From positions 2,046,001 through 2,110,000 of the forward strand of contig JAKSGN010000007.1 in NCBI GenBank assembly GCA_024180945.1: a stretch of 64,000 bases of DNA. The letters are read 5' to 3'. The notes under the pieces were generated by a model, which saw only the letters and a program-made list of their open reading frames with translations, had not been told where the DNA came from and did no database searches. The stretch comes from Macrophomina tecta. Taxonomy: Eukaryota; Ascomycota; Dothideomycetes; Botryosphaeriales; Botryosphaeriaceae. The position numbers and the translations under genes were made by a program. Shown piece after piece: positions 33,714 through 44,963 of this stretch (position 1 is the stretch's first letter; each line of letters starts with the position of its first letter).

Positions 33714-34427
33714 GGCGGATATGCATTCCATGGTCAGACCATAGGCTGCTAGCTTCATTCGTTCGTTACTCATCCTAAAAGCGGAATGAGATCGATGTTT
33801 CCCTGAGAAGTTAAGATATGCAATCAAAGGATCGACCTAACAGTGGAACATGTTCTTCACCAAGCTGATGGTATGTACAAGACGTTGTCAGATGTAATGC
33901 TGCAGTGTGCTCCCGCTCTGGAAGGCGAAATTTTCATTTGTATGAAATGTCCGAATGTCTGGCTTCAGCAGCGTCCAGAAGACTATCTGGCTGTCCGCTG
34001 TCGGGACACCTTTAGCACGGCATCGTGGTGTTATCGCTTTGAAATTGGGAGTTTGCAGACGCCTGTTGCTCTGTGTATGTGAGAATATTGTAAACAGAAC
34101 ATTCCGAACTTAAAAGGTGCAACACATATTGAATCAGCATTGAAAAGTGATACGAGGGATGGAAGTTGCCTTTGCAGATGAAGAAGTGATGGCCACTGTT
34201 CCGGGGTAGGGGGGTAATAGTCGAGGCACGTGATGGGTTCTTGGCTCTGACGAGGCGGGAGCTCTCTCGGCGTGCATCACAACGTAGCTCCGACAGCGAC
34301 CTCAGCTTCACATCCACACCCGACACCTCGCCATTCCCATCGTTCTACCAACCCCGACTCCGCCCTCCGCCGGACCGCGCTAGTCTATCTATTCTCGTCG
34401 CGAATCTTCACCTACACGTCCGCAGTC

Positions 34428-36106
34428 ATGTCCGGCGAGGTCCTCAAGGCCGACAAGGACTTCACCAAGGAAGTCGACAAGGCGATTCCAGAGGCGGAAT
34501 CCCTTGCAAAGGTGCTGTTTCTTACACTGTCATGAAACGTGATGCTAACAGCCTTATAGAGCAACCTCCAAGCCGCCATCGAGAAGCTCCTTGCGCTCGA
34601 GAAGCAAACCCGTCAAGTACGTCACCCGAAATCGCCGCTCCCCAACCCACACGCGCTGACAGCTCCTAGGCTTCCGATCTTGCCTCCACATCCCGTCTCA
34701 TCGTCACTATCGTCACATTATGCAAGGACAAGGGAGAATGGGGTCAGTTGAACGAGCAGGTGCTGTTGCTCTCCAAGAAACATGGCCAGCTTAAACAGGC
34801 CATCACCAAGATGGTTCAGGTTGTTATGGGCTTCCTTGACCAGACGCCGAACATGGAGACCAAGATGTCAATCATCGAGACCTTAAGAACGGTGACAGAG
34901 GGCAAGGTACAGTGCCCCGCCGCCCTTCACCGTCGTGCATACTGACATACATCCCAGATCTTCGTCGAAGTCGAGCGCGCGCGCATCACCCGCATCCTTT
35001 CAGACATCAAGAAGCAGCAGGGCGATGTCAAGGCTGCCTGCGATATTCTTTGCGAGTTGCAAGTCGAGACGTTTGGTTCCATGACCCGCCGGGAGAAGAC
35101 GGAATTCATTCTGGAGCAAGTGGCGTTGTGTATAGAGAAGGGTGACTGGACCTCTGCTGGCATTTTGAGCCGCAAGATCAGCACAAGATACTTCGCCCGG
35201 AAGCCCAAGAAGACTCCCGAGCAACTGGAGAAGGAGAGGAAGGAGCGTGAGGAGGCTGAAAAGAACAGGAGCGTTGACGACCCTCCGATCGAGCCGGAAG
35301 ATGATGTCACCGACTTGAAGCTTCGCTACTACGAACAGCAGATTCTCCTAGCCAAGCACGATGACAAATACCTGGACGTATGCAAGCACTACAGACAGGT
35401 CCTGGATACGGAGGCTGTCGAGGAAGACCCGGAGAAGCTTAAGGCGGTAGGTGATACGTTCTCGTTTGCCGCAACAAGATGCTGATGATTTCAGGTGCTA
35501 CAACGCGTCATTTATTTCGTCATCCTTGCTCCCCACGACAACGAACAATCGGACCTCCTTCACCGCATCCATCGCGATTCTCGCAATGCACAAATACCCG
35601 TGGAGGCTCAGTTGCTGAAGCTCTTCACCATCCCGGAGCTCAACAGATGGCCTGTCATTTCTGAGCAGTTCGGCAAGCAGCTCTGCGCCACGGATATCTT
35701 TGACGCACAGGCTGGGCAATCTAGCGATCCTAAGGCGCATCAACGCTGGCAAGACCTGAGGAAGCGCGTCATCGAGCATAACGTGAGAGTGGTTGCCAAG
35801 TACTACACACGGATCCAGATCCCCCGCCTCACCCAGCTTCTTGATCTGTCGGAGGATGAGACGGAGAAGTACATTGCGGAGCTTGTCACGGCGAAGACCA
35901 TCTACGCGAAGATCGACCGTCCGGCGAAGATTGTCAGCTTCGCCAAGCCGCGCGATGCCGACGACACCTTGAATGAGTGGAGCGGTAATATGAAGAGTCT
36001 GCTAGGATTGCTTGAGCGTATTGATCATCTCATCACCAAGGAGGAGATGATGGCTAGGATTCAGCCGACCAAGGTGGAGAAGGGAAAGACCAGCAAGGTG
36101 CATTAA
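34428..36106 (+). CDS. rpn5: 26S proteasome lid subunit Rpn5
   Basis: Non-ATPase scaffold subunit of the proteasome lid, involved in lid assembly and positioning of the deubiquitinase Rpn11. Five exons: 34428-34511, 34560-34616, 34670-34906, 34958-35446 and 35495-36106, giving 492 residues; every join falls between codons. The N-terminus reads KADKDFTKEVDKAIPEAES; helical TPR-like repeats follow (KEKGEW-like DKGEWGQLNEQVLLLSKKH, and VEVERARITRILSDIKKQQG). The C-terminal PCI domain is recognisable around VVAKYYTRIQIPRLTQLLDL, with a closing coiled helix LIERIDHLI-like (LLERIDHLITKEEMMARIQP). Length and motif order match Rpn5/PSMD12. A linker rich in Lys and Glu (residues near 260-290) is expected. 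Introns are 43-53 bp. No oddities. Confidence 0.95.
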
Positions 36107-36780
36107 GAGGCCGAAGGCTATTGAACGTATGCTTTGAGGAACCATATCGGAGTAGCAGTGGTTACATTACATCTAGATGTCATTAACCACCCCATACCCA
36201 AGGGACATGCCCCGCCAAAAGGCGCGGGCTGTAATATACTTCTAGATTCCAAGAATGAGTAAACCATGAAGTCATATGTCTATCCTGCCATACCTGTAAG
36301 CTCTTGTGCAATGTGCCGCCATCTAATGCCTAAGAGCTCTCAGTATCTCGAGAGCAGAAAAGTATCTTGCTGGTGAACAAGAAAGAGCGCGAAAGTATCC
36401 GACCCTGCGAGTGCCTCCGTACTCGTAAAACTGTCATAGAACCGACTTTAGGGACTAAACGTAAAGTCGTCGGTTTTTATGGCGCATCTTAAACCCCGTC
36501 CCTGCTCGAGGCGCCCCGTCTCACTCTTCCGAAAGCGACTGATTGGCCGCCCACTGCACCATCGAGCCCATCTGGCGGAATATATAGCACGATGGAAGGA
36601 GTACTTCTTTATTGATTTATGTACTAACCCCGCCTCATCTATCCTCCAACCAATCTGCCCGACTTCATAGCTCTTCTCTACCGATTGAAGCGCACTCTTG
36701 CGCTGGAAAACTGGTGTGTGCTGAGCCTCTACCGTCTATTTTCTTCTTGCGTCTATTTCCCTGTTGCGTCTTGACCCCGC
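36107..36780. other. Convergent intergenic region
   Basis: Lies between the ends of rpn5 and the FSH1-type hydrolase gene and holds both 3' flanks. A stem-loop followed by a T run is given separately. No gene seen. Confidence 0.6.
36441..36478. other. Stem-loop followed by a T run
   Basis: CGACTTTA (36443-36450) pairs perfectly with TAAAGTCG (36462-36469) across an 11-base loop; one bulged T could extend the stem by five pairs. Five T residues follow at 36474-36478. It could be an RNA 3'-end structure or a Pol III-type stop, or chance. No matching gene body was recognised. Confidence 0.35.
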
Positions 36781-37632
36781 TTAGAAAGGCACGTCCATAT
36801 CCTCTGCGCTTTCCTCTTGTTTAGTATTGCCCTCAGCCTCAACGAGGATCTGCCTTAGGAATCCGACCAGAGCGCTGACATATTGCTTTTGGCTGCTAGG
36901 CAAGAAGTGACCTCCCGGATGATATACCACTCTACCTTCATACTGTTCACATGCGTGTGCAAGCCTCAAACTCCTCGACTCCTCGACAACCGTGTCCACG
37001 CTCCCCAAGAAATGCAGCATTGGCGTCTTGATCTTCGGCTCATAGAACGGTCCGTACAGCGGGTTTTGCGCGGGGGCGAAGCCAGAGTACGACACGGCAA
37101 ACTTCAACGGCGGATGCATGTCGCCCTCGAAGCTCTTGGGGAACGGCATCGCACCCTTGGCCGCAGCCTTCTCGAACGCCTCTTTCCTGCCGGGCTCGAG
37201 CAAGCTAGCTACCATGCCGGCGGCAGCACCGCCTTGCGAGAAGCCGATCACGCCATCGAAGGGCCCTTCCTCCCTCAGGACCTGCGCAACCTTGTCTAGG
37301 CCCTTGTCCATGCCCTCGTACACAAAGCCCTCGCCCTCAATGGGCACCTTGTCGCCCTCGACCTTGTCCTTGCGTATCCACCAGCCGTATGCTTCCGGCT
37401 CCTCCTCATCCTCGGCGTCGTCCTTTTTCACGCCGTCGGTATCCCAGGACGGAATCTGTGCGCGCGTGAGGCGTATAGGCGCAGTGGGGTAGCTGAGGGA
37501 TACACCGGCGGGGAAGGCCTTTGCAAGATTCTTCTCGAGAGCGCGGGTTTTGTTTCGGAAAAGAGGGCCGGTCTGTGTATAGCCGTGCAGCATCAGGATC
37601 TTGATAGGCTTAGTGGGGTTTTGAGCGGCCAT
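36781..37632 (-). CDS. FSH1-family serine hydrolase
   Basis: Alpha/beta-hydrolase of the FSH1/ovarian-cancer-gene-2 family. Single exon; 283 residues from the ATG at 37632 (MAAQNPTKPIKILMLHGYTQ). The catalytic triad is visible: S132 in GVIGFSQGGAAAG, D213 in HFLGSVDTVVE and H242 in YHPGGHFLPS. The HGYTQTG oxyanion segment and the WW motif (AYGWWIRKDK) are typical. An in-frame ATG at 37734 adds 34 residues rich in Arg and hydroxylated residues without acidic ones, which look like a mitochondrial presequence, so two products are possible. Substrates of this family are poorly known; some members hydrolyse short esters. It converges on rpn5 and is divergent from the WD40 gene IPI3, with about 360 bp between start codons. 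Confidence 0.88.
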   Translation of the reverse strand: MAAQNPTKPIKILMLHGYTQTGPLFRNKTRALEKNLAKAFPAGVSLSYPTAPIRLTRAQIPSWDTDGVKKDDAEDEEEPEAYGWWIRKDKVEGDKVPIEGEGFVYEGMDKGLDKVAQVLREEGPFDGVIGFSQGGAAAGMVASLLEPGRKEAFEKAAAKGAMPFPKSFEGDMHPPLKFAVSYSGFAPAQNPLYGPFYEPKIKTPMLHFLGSVDTVVEESRSLRLAHACEQYEGRVVYHPGGHFLPSSQKQYVSALVGFLRQILVEAEGNTKQEESAEDMDVPF

Positions 37633-37992
37633 TGTGAGAGTGGAGCAGCGGGCGCGGTGCGTGAAATTGATAGAACGAGCGGCTCTAACGGAATTTACGG
37701 GCAGAACTGGCCGGATCAGGGTATCATGACGCATAACACAGAAAGGTAACGGAGTGGGAGAGGAGAAGGCAAAAGAGAGAGTGTCGTGTCAGTGGGCTGG
37801 CCGGCGGGCCTCGTCCGAATGCCGCCGACGGTGTCCGAGATGGGAGAGATAGAGCGCGATAAGCCGCAGGGCTGATGGCGGTCGCGAGCGGCAGAAAGGG
37901 TCTCCGCCGAAATTTCCCAAGCTTGCCCGGTGCTGTTCCCTCGCAGATCAACGATACCCGCCCAGGTCCTTGCCTGGCGCACCGGATTCGAC

Positions 37993-39696
37993 ATGTTAAC
38001 GGAGCATTTCATTGCCGCAATTGGCACCACCAACAGGAAACCGGATACTTCTTCTGTCACCAAAGATGCCGGGATTTTCCTCCACGAACACCAGCCCCTC
38101 CTCGCTCAGCGCCACGCTTTCAAGAAGAGCGCCTCGGCCCCGAATTGTGTCGCCGTCAGTCGCTCGCACATATTTGCTGCACAAATAGACAAGGCCGTCG
38201 TCCATGTGTATAACAGGGAAAGGGGCAACCAAGAAGCAACGGTTCCTTTTCCGGAAAGAATTACAAGTCTTGCCCTTGCGCTTGACGAGACCGTGCTGGT
38301 GCTTGGAACGGAGGGTGGTAGAGTATTACTGTGGGAGGTATGTTCGATACTAGAAACGCATTCAAACTAAACTTGGACACTGACGTTGCGTCAGACGTGT
38401 ACCGGTCGGTCATTAACAGGCCCGCAATCCCACCTACAACCCGTCAATGTGCTCGCCGTCGACCCTTGCTCGCAATTCCTCCTCAGTGGCTCCTCAGATT
38501 CGAACATCCATGTCTGGTCATTACCTTCACTCCTATCCTTTACCGCTCCGGCCAACCCGTCCCCGCTCCACACACTATCCAATCACCGAGGGGGCGTCAC
38601 TGCTCTAGCTGTCGGTCATAGCAGCTCGAGCGCAAACGTAGTTGTTTCAGCGTCCAAGGACAACACGGCTATTGTCTGGGACTATCGGCAGAACAACCTC
38701 CTCGCTACCTATCTCCTCGGCGACACACCTCTTTCTCTCACGCTCGAACCTGCAGACCGCGGATTCTATGCGACTTACGACGATGGCAGTATTCAATACA
38801 TTGACTTCTATGTCTCCCCAGACACCGAACAGGGCGATCTTGCAGTTGACTCCCTTCACGACCCGGCTACATCCTACACACCGATTACGCCCGCTCCCTC
38901 GACGCGCTGGAAACCTACAAACCAGGATCTTGGTGCCGCCCACAGTATAGCTTTAAGCTGGGACGGCACAACTATCTTGACCGGTCATTCCACGGGCAAA
39001 GTTGCTGCGTGGTCTCCCGTTTCCTCAACCCACCTGAAATCCGTTCTCAATACTCTACCTGGCCCTGTTAACAACCTTCAATTTCTCCCGCCGACCGGAT
39101 TTTCCACCTCCGCCGATGAGCCCACGTACAAAGTACATGCCGTCATCAAACCTCGCCTCGACTTGAAGGCTCATGTCAGTGATGGAGAGGTGTCAAGTCC
39201 TGTTCCTGCTGGCTATGCTTTTAGTGCGCAGCTCGTCAATTCTCTACCGACGCCAGCAGCTTCAGCGTTCGGAACGAGGAGATCGGGACGGAAAAGTGCA
39301 TTCGATGAAGCACTCACCCACGTCAGTTTCCCATCCGATATGCTTGAACGCAGCCTCGCGGAGTTGAATGCTTTTACTGGATCCGGAGCCTCCGCTGCGA
39401 TGCCTATCGCGCCTGTCATTGGTGAAAGTGATGGAGGTTATATTGCACTTGATGCGGAAGAGGATGCGGATGAGGACTCAAAGGACCGCAAGATCAAGGA
39501 ATTGCATGAGGAGAAGGAAGCATTGCAACGTGTGCAGAAAGCCACATTCAAGCAACTAGCAGAGCTAAAGGAAGAACTCAAGAAAGCCAAGGGAGCAGCA
39601 AATTCGCCAGGAAATGGCGTCGTTGAGGACGGACAGAGCGAGAAAGAAAGGAGGAAAGAAAGGTTACGCAAAGTTACTCAGAGATTGGGGAACTGA
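37993..39696 (+). CDS. ipi3: Pre-rRNA processing WD40 protein Ipi3
   Basis: Subunit of the nucleolar Rix1-Ipi1-Ipi3 complex, required for ITS2 processing and release of pre-60S particles. Two exons: 37993-38337 and 38395-39696, giving 548 residues. The join makes GRVLLWETCTGRSLTGPQSHL, inside the second WD repeat. Further blades: VNVLAVDPCSQFLLSGSSDS with NIHVWSLPSLL, GGVTALAVG with VVSASKDNTAIVWDYRQNN, and a seventh-blade segment in IALSWDGTTILTGHSTGKVA. The phrase SLPSLLSF after HVWSL is characteristic of Ipi3. The C-terminus forms a coiled coil of about 60 residues (KIKELHEEKEALQRVQKATF onward), as in yeast Ipi3, where it contacts Rix1. Donor GTATGT, acceptor TCAG, intron 57 bp. Confidence 0.9.
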
Positions 39697-40936
39697 GAAT
39701 GTGATCATTAGCGAATTGGGATGACGCTCAATTTGGGTTACCACACCTGTTGGGAGAATGCATATAGGTCTGGAGAAAAAGAAACCGGAAAGAAAGGCGG
39801 AGTCGAACGCCATTTGTGCCCAGAAACCCAGGCGTATGGGGAACGACCCGAATGAACAAGAGATGCTCAAGTCTTCCAGTGTCTACGGCGGAGAAGGTTA
39901 TCTTGTGGCCTCCGGTTTCTACACCTACTCTGGATGAATGAAGGGCTTCCGAGCTTTATCGCGTGGTCATGAAGGATCACTGCAGGCATATCGAGACTAA
40001 TGTTTGAAAATATCGATTAAGTTTTCGTCTAGACCAGCACTGCTTCTCCTCATGAATGATTATGAGTGTGTTGTGTTATTGAACCTGTCGGCGAAAACCC
40101 ACAACTCAGAATCGAAAAAGGCCTTTTTGACGGAATCAGACTCAGAATCTTAGAAATGATACGCAGAAAAGTCTTACGAGAATTGGCCACAGCAGCAATT
40201 GTTGCCAAGGGCAGGGGAAGCACGGCAAATGTTCAGGCCGAGTCAAGAACGCCGAAGAATGCGCCACAATGCTTCGAGCCTCTGACCGTTCAGACGCGGA
40301 GAACCCCGGCCGTGCAACCCCAGATAAAGACCCGGCGATTCATGGCCACACCAACAGACATCCCGCAATTTCTGATTGCTGAACACTGGCCGCGCCAGAA
40401 AAGAAAAAAGAACTTTCCGCTTCTAGACCTGTGCTGACCGTATGCCACTCGAATCTTGCAGAGGGGATCGCAGGCCGTCAGAGGAAGCGCAGAAGAGGCG
40501 CCGCCTTCTCTGTGCTCCATATCTCGAACGCCGCCCGTCGGCTCAACCGTCGACACTGCCGATCAGCGCTCAGCCAATGACTGTGCCGCAGCGCCCGGCG
40601 CTAAGTGCCTTGTCAGGCAAGTCAAGCCTCTGCCCTTATCGTTCAAGCATTTGCCGCGACGGAAGCATGCGTGTCGCGTTGCATCGCCGCTCCCCGCAGC
40701 TTATCTCTGTCTCCCTTACAGATGTAGGTCCTGGCGAGAATATCCCCCGGAGACCCTGGTCCGCCTGGGCTTTCTACCGTTACATTTCCATGATGCAGGA
40801 GTATATGATGCGGCCCTCCGCTCGTATGCTGCTCCTCCTTTCTGCAGGGCTGTTTCGTAACTCCCAGGTGCTTGACTGCGGCTGATCTGCCTGAAAAGGC
40901 TTGAACCTCTTGCAATTTGCAAAGTCGTCAGCCAGC
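39697..40936. other. Intergenic region between ipi3 and the OPT gene
   Basis: 1.2 kb; no supported gene. The right part should hold the OPT promoter. Frames at 40.4-40.9 kb on both strands overlap each other and show no domain. Confidence 0.5.
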
Positions 40937-43376
40937 ATGTCTGCTTCTATTAGCGACACCGAGCGCCCTAAGGAGCTGAACGAAAAGTCTGAGCCTGTGG
41001 TCGCAGGCAACGATGTCGAGACAGGGCATTTACAGGAACTCGAGGTTGATATTGCGGAGGCGCTGAACGAAGGAGGCAAGGAATTTGACCTGGACGCTGA
41101 TCATTCGCCATATCCCGAAGGTATAATTGCTTACTTTGTCTTCTTACCCCCCTTAACATTCACTAACCAATACACTTTAGTTCGCGCCGTTGTCCCGGAA
41201 GTCGACGATCCAAGCATACCCGTCAATACGCTCCGCATGTGGATCATTGGCTATGCATTCACCATGATTGGATCTGGAATCAACAACTTCTTCTCACTTC
41301 GTTACCCCTCCGTCCATATCGTTGCTCTAGTCGCCGAGCTCCTGGCATACCCGTGCGGTGTATTCCTCGCCCATGTCTTGCCTCTGTGGACCATCAACCT
41401 CGGACCACTGGGGAAATGGTGCATCAATCCGGACCGTCACTTCAACATCAAGGAGCACACCGTCATCACCATCATGTCTAATGTCTCGATCGGTTTTGGC
41501 AGTGCGGACGCCACCAACATCATTCAAGCGGCTACCAAATTCTACGGCTTCCCCATGCGAGCGGGGTTTAGCATTTTGGTAGTTTTGTGCTGTCAACTTC
41601 TCGGGTTTGGCGTCGCAGGCCTTTCGGCTCCGTGGCTAGTCACCCCGGCGAACATTATCTGGCCTGGTACCCTTTCCATCTGTGCCTTGCTGAGCACTCT
41701 CCACTCCCGTGCCAATGCCATAGCCAACGGCTGGAGGATCACACGTCTGCGTTTCTTCATGTATGTCATGGCTGGCGCATTCGTATTCTGGTGGTTCCCT
41801 GGTCTGATGTTTGTCGCACTCTCGTACTTCTCCTGGGTCTGCTGGATTGCCCCCAAGAACCGCATTGTTAACCAGCTGTTCGGTATGCAGACTGGACTGG
41901 GGCTGAGCCCGATAACGTTTGACTGGACGCAGATTGCTTACAACACCAATCCGCTGCTGTCACCATCTTGGGCTGCGCTTAATGTCTTCTTTGGGTTTGT
42001 CGGGGCTTTCTGGATCATCGTTCCGGCCATCTTCTACACTAACACCTGGTTCACGGGCTATCTCCCGCTCATGACAGCTGATGTATACGACCGCACTGGC
42101 GCCGCATACAATGTTTCAGTTATCATCAACGACGATGGCTCGTTCAATGCGGATAAGTATGCGTCCTATTCGCCTCCGTATCTCGGCGCATCCTTCGCTT
42201 TTGTTTACGGATTGTCCTTCGCCTCTATCACCTCAGTCCTCGTCCATGTTTGCCTCTGGCACGGCAAGGACATCTGGCGAACCCTGCGGGTTGGACAGAA
42301 ACTCGACATTCATGGCCGGCTCATGCAGTCCTACAGACAGACTCCATGGTGGTGGTATGCCGTGCTCACCGTAATCACCGTTGGACTCTCCATCGCCATG
42401 GTTGAGGCCTACGACACGCTGCTCCCCGTCTACGGCGTCTTCCTTGGACTGCTCATCCCGGCCGTCTACATGATCCCCTGCGGCATCATCCAGGGCATCA
42501 CCAATGTTGACGCGCAGCAACTCAACGTCCTGAGTGAGTTTATAGGCGGCTACATGTTCCAAGGCAAGCCTCTTGCCAACATGATCTTCAAGACCCTTTC
42601 GCAAGACGTCGTCCAGCAGGGGATCTTCTTCGCACAGGACATGAAACTCGGCCATTACATGAAAGTCTCGCCGCGCCTGGTCTTCGCCGCCCAGGGCAGC
42701 GCAACGGTGCTGGGCGCGCTGACCCAGGTCGGCGTCACCACGTGGATGCTAGGAAACATTGACGGCATCTGCGACTCGGACCAGCCCAATGGATTCACCT
42801 GTCCCAACGGCCGCACCGTCTTCTCCGCCTCAGTGATCTGGGGTCTCATCGGCCCGGCTCGCCTTTACAGCGTTGGCAAGATCTATTCGGGCCTGCTGCA
42901 CTTTTTCTGGATCGGCGCGCTCATGCCCCTGATCACATGGGCGGCGTGGAAGTACACGAAGAAGGAGTGGCTGAAGAAGATCAATTGGCCTCTGGTAAGC
43001 GCCATCCCCAACCCCATCTACTCTCCAGGTGAATTACTGACATTTCTAGATCTTCGTGGGCACCTACAACGTCCCTCCCGCCACGGGTATCAACTACAGC
43101 AGTTGGGCCCTCGTCAACTACATCTTCAACCACTGGATCAAGCACAAGTTCTTCGCTTGGTGGACGAAGTACAACTACATCCTCGCCGCTGCCCTCGACA
43201 CGGGTACCGCACTCGCGGGCATCGTCATCTTTTTCTGTGTGACGTACCCCGGAGCGGTCTTCCCGGATTGGTGGGGCAACACGGTGTATCAGAACACGGC
43301 GGATGCGGATGGCGTGCCGTATCTGGATATGCCGGCGCAGGGATGGTTTAGGTTTGCCAACGGGACTTGGTCATGA
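40937..43376 (+). CDS. OPT-family oligopeptide transporter
   Basis: Proton-coupled transporter of small peptides (or of glutathione/metal chelates in some members) in the plasma membrane. Three exons: 40937-41120, 41181-42994 and 43050-43376, giving 774 residues. About 15 hydrophobic segments are seen. OPT hallmarks: SIPVNTLRMWIIGYAFTMIG near the first helices, NPGPFNxKEH-like region (here HFNIKEHTVITIMSNVS), QLLGFGVAGL, WPGTLSICALLSTLH, NPLLSPSWAALN, and the late CGIIQGITNVDAQQLNVLSE and GLIGPARLYS motifs. The last exon adds NVPPATGINYSSWALVNYIF, typical of the family C-terminus. The first intron is exactly 60 bp with no in-frame stop, so an unspliced message would still be read through. Start chosen at 40937; no ATG lies in the open frame upstream. 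The substrate cannot be assigned. Confidence 0.93.
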
Positions 43377-43970
43377 TGAGAAGGGCAACCCGAGTGTAGA
43401 CCAGAGGCGAAAATTATGTGAATAGTTTTTGAAAATTAGCGTAATGGGACATGTCAGACTTTCTTGCTTTGATTGGTGCTTTACTGCTCTCTGCGATGTA
43501 GTCCATAAGCCCTACAATGTCTTCAAGTCTATTTCCTTTGATATTTCGAGGGAGGGTCCGAATTACCGACGCGCTCAGCGGCCCGACTGGTTGTCCTGCC
43601 CAGGCCGTTCAACCTGGCAACGCCTCGGCGGATACGCTCATCGTCATCTTCTGGCAGCCTTTTTTTTTTTTTTTTTTTTGGATTGTGTATAGAAGACAAC
43701 GCGTATATAGGGAGCAATATCATGGGCATCTACAACCACAAACGCTCGTTGATCAGCGCTTCAACGTTGTGTCAAGATCTGGAAAGGGTATGCGAGAACT
43801 TATTATGTTTCCAGCTCTGCGAGAACGGCCAACCTCATTGGTGGAAACGGGCGTCGTTGGCGTGATTGTTGCAAGTGCGCCCAATCGCTTACAATCGATC
43901 CTTCGACACCATAAAAGCCGCATCACGAACAACCGTGTTGTTCACTCCAATCACAACGTCCGCACAAATA
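43377..43970. other. Intergenic region with poly(T) run
   Basis: Lies between the OPT gene and the alpha/beta hydrolase. It contains a 20-base poly(T) run. No gene seen. The frame of the downstream hydrolase extends left to an ATG at 43866. Confidence 0.6.
43660..43679. repeat. Poly(T) run, 20 bases
   Basis: Twenty consecutive thymines in the gap between two + strand genes. Confidence 0.95.
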
Positions 43971-44963
43971 ATGTCTCTCGACTCAGGCGAACTCGTTCTG
44001 CCGCGTCCGGGCACAGCGCCCAGCTCATCAAAACCACCGATACCAGGCCCGACTGAAGCAACCTTCACCGAGACTTTCGGCGCCCTCCTCCCGCCCGCCA
44101 AGTATCTACATACACCCCACGGGAAAGCCGCATACTATGAGATGCCCCCTTCCCCTTCAGAAAATGGCGCGGACACACCCGGCCGCGTGCTCTTCATTCA
44201 CGGCGTGCAAACACCGGCCCTGGGCATGCTCCCGCTCGCCCGCGCCCTGCACGCCTCGTTCCCGCGCGCGCATTTCGCACTGGTCGACCTCTGGGGCCAT
44301 AGCCTGAGCGACACGCCCGTCGCCCCGCACGACGCGGGCTTGTTCCACCAGCTGCTCGACGCCCTGCTGGACCGGTTGGCGTGGCCGTCCGCGCACCTCG
44401 TGGGCTTCTCCTTCGGCGGCGCGCTGACCGTCGGGTACGTCGCGTCGCGGCCGGCGCGGGTGCAGAGCTTCGCCCTGGTCGCGCCGGCCGGACTCATTCG
44501 GTCTGCAGGCTTCACCGCCGAGCAGCAGAGCTACTTGCGCGGCGGCGACGAGGCTGCGGCGCGGAAGTGGGTTCTGGAGTACCTTGAGGGCGGCGAGTTG
44601 GTCGTGCCTGCGGATTGGAGGGAGCGGGCTGAGAGGGGCGAGGTCGTGGCCGAGGCGGTGCGGGAATGGCAGATGCGCCAGCATCCGGGCCACACGGCTT
44701 CTGTTGTCGCCGTGTTCAGAGACGGCGGCGTCATGGACAATGATGCCGCCTTCGTCGGGGCGGTGCGCACGGGCATCCCGTCAATCGCCGTTTTGGGCGG
44801 ACTGGATGATTTGTGCAGCGAGCGCGAGCTTATGGAATTAGGCTTCGCAGATGTCGCTGTTGTTCCGCAGGTCGGGCATGGTGTTGTCAGGGAAAGGGTG
44901 TCGGAGGTCGCGGGGTTCATCAGCGACTTCTGGACAAGACTGAGCAAGTCCAACGGCGGCTGA
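43971..44963 (+). CDS. Alpha/beta-hydrolase fold protein
   Basis: Single exon of 330 residues from the ATG at 43971 (MSLDSGELVLPRPG). The hydrolase fold is plain: RVLFIHGVQTPALGMLPLAR (oxyanion loop), ALVDLWGHSLSDTP, the nucleophile elbow HLVGFSFGGALTVGY with S147, an acidic site in AVLGGLDDLCSE and the catalytic H in VPQVGHGVV. It resembles single-domain esterases and C-C hydrolases of the MhpC/proline-iminopeptidase-like type; the substrate is unknown. The in-frame ATG at 43866 would add 35 residues with several Arg and no acidic residue before D14, possibly a targeting peptide. Composition is GC-rich, like other coding exons here. No operon or partner is suggested by neighbours. Confidence 0.8.
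   Translation: MSLDSGELVLPRPGTAPSSSKPPIPGPTEATFTETFGALLPPAKYLHTPHGKAAYYEMPPSPSENGADTPGRVLFIHGVQTPALGMLPLARALHASFPRAHFALVDLWGHSLSDTPVAPHDAGLFHQLLDALLDRLAWPSAHLVGFSFGGALTVGYVASRPARVQSFALVAPAGLIRSAGFTAEQQSYLRGGDEAAARKWVLEYLEGGELVVPADWRERAERGEVVAEAVREWQMRQHPGHTASVVAVFRDGGVMDNDAAFVGAVRTGIPSIAVLGGLDDLCSERELMELGFADVAVVPQVGHGVVRERVSEVAGFISDFWTRLSKSNGG

Larger units (their letters stand above)
31749..34427. other. AT-rich gene-free island
   Basis: About 2.7 kb with no supported gene. It has two long poly(A) runs, a polypurine/polypyrimidine mix and an (AC)n stretch. Short frames are many but lack domains. The composition and repeats could mark an old decayed insertion, but no terminal repeats or transposase fragment could be seen. 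The right end carries the rpn5 promoter. Confidence 0.5.
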
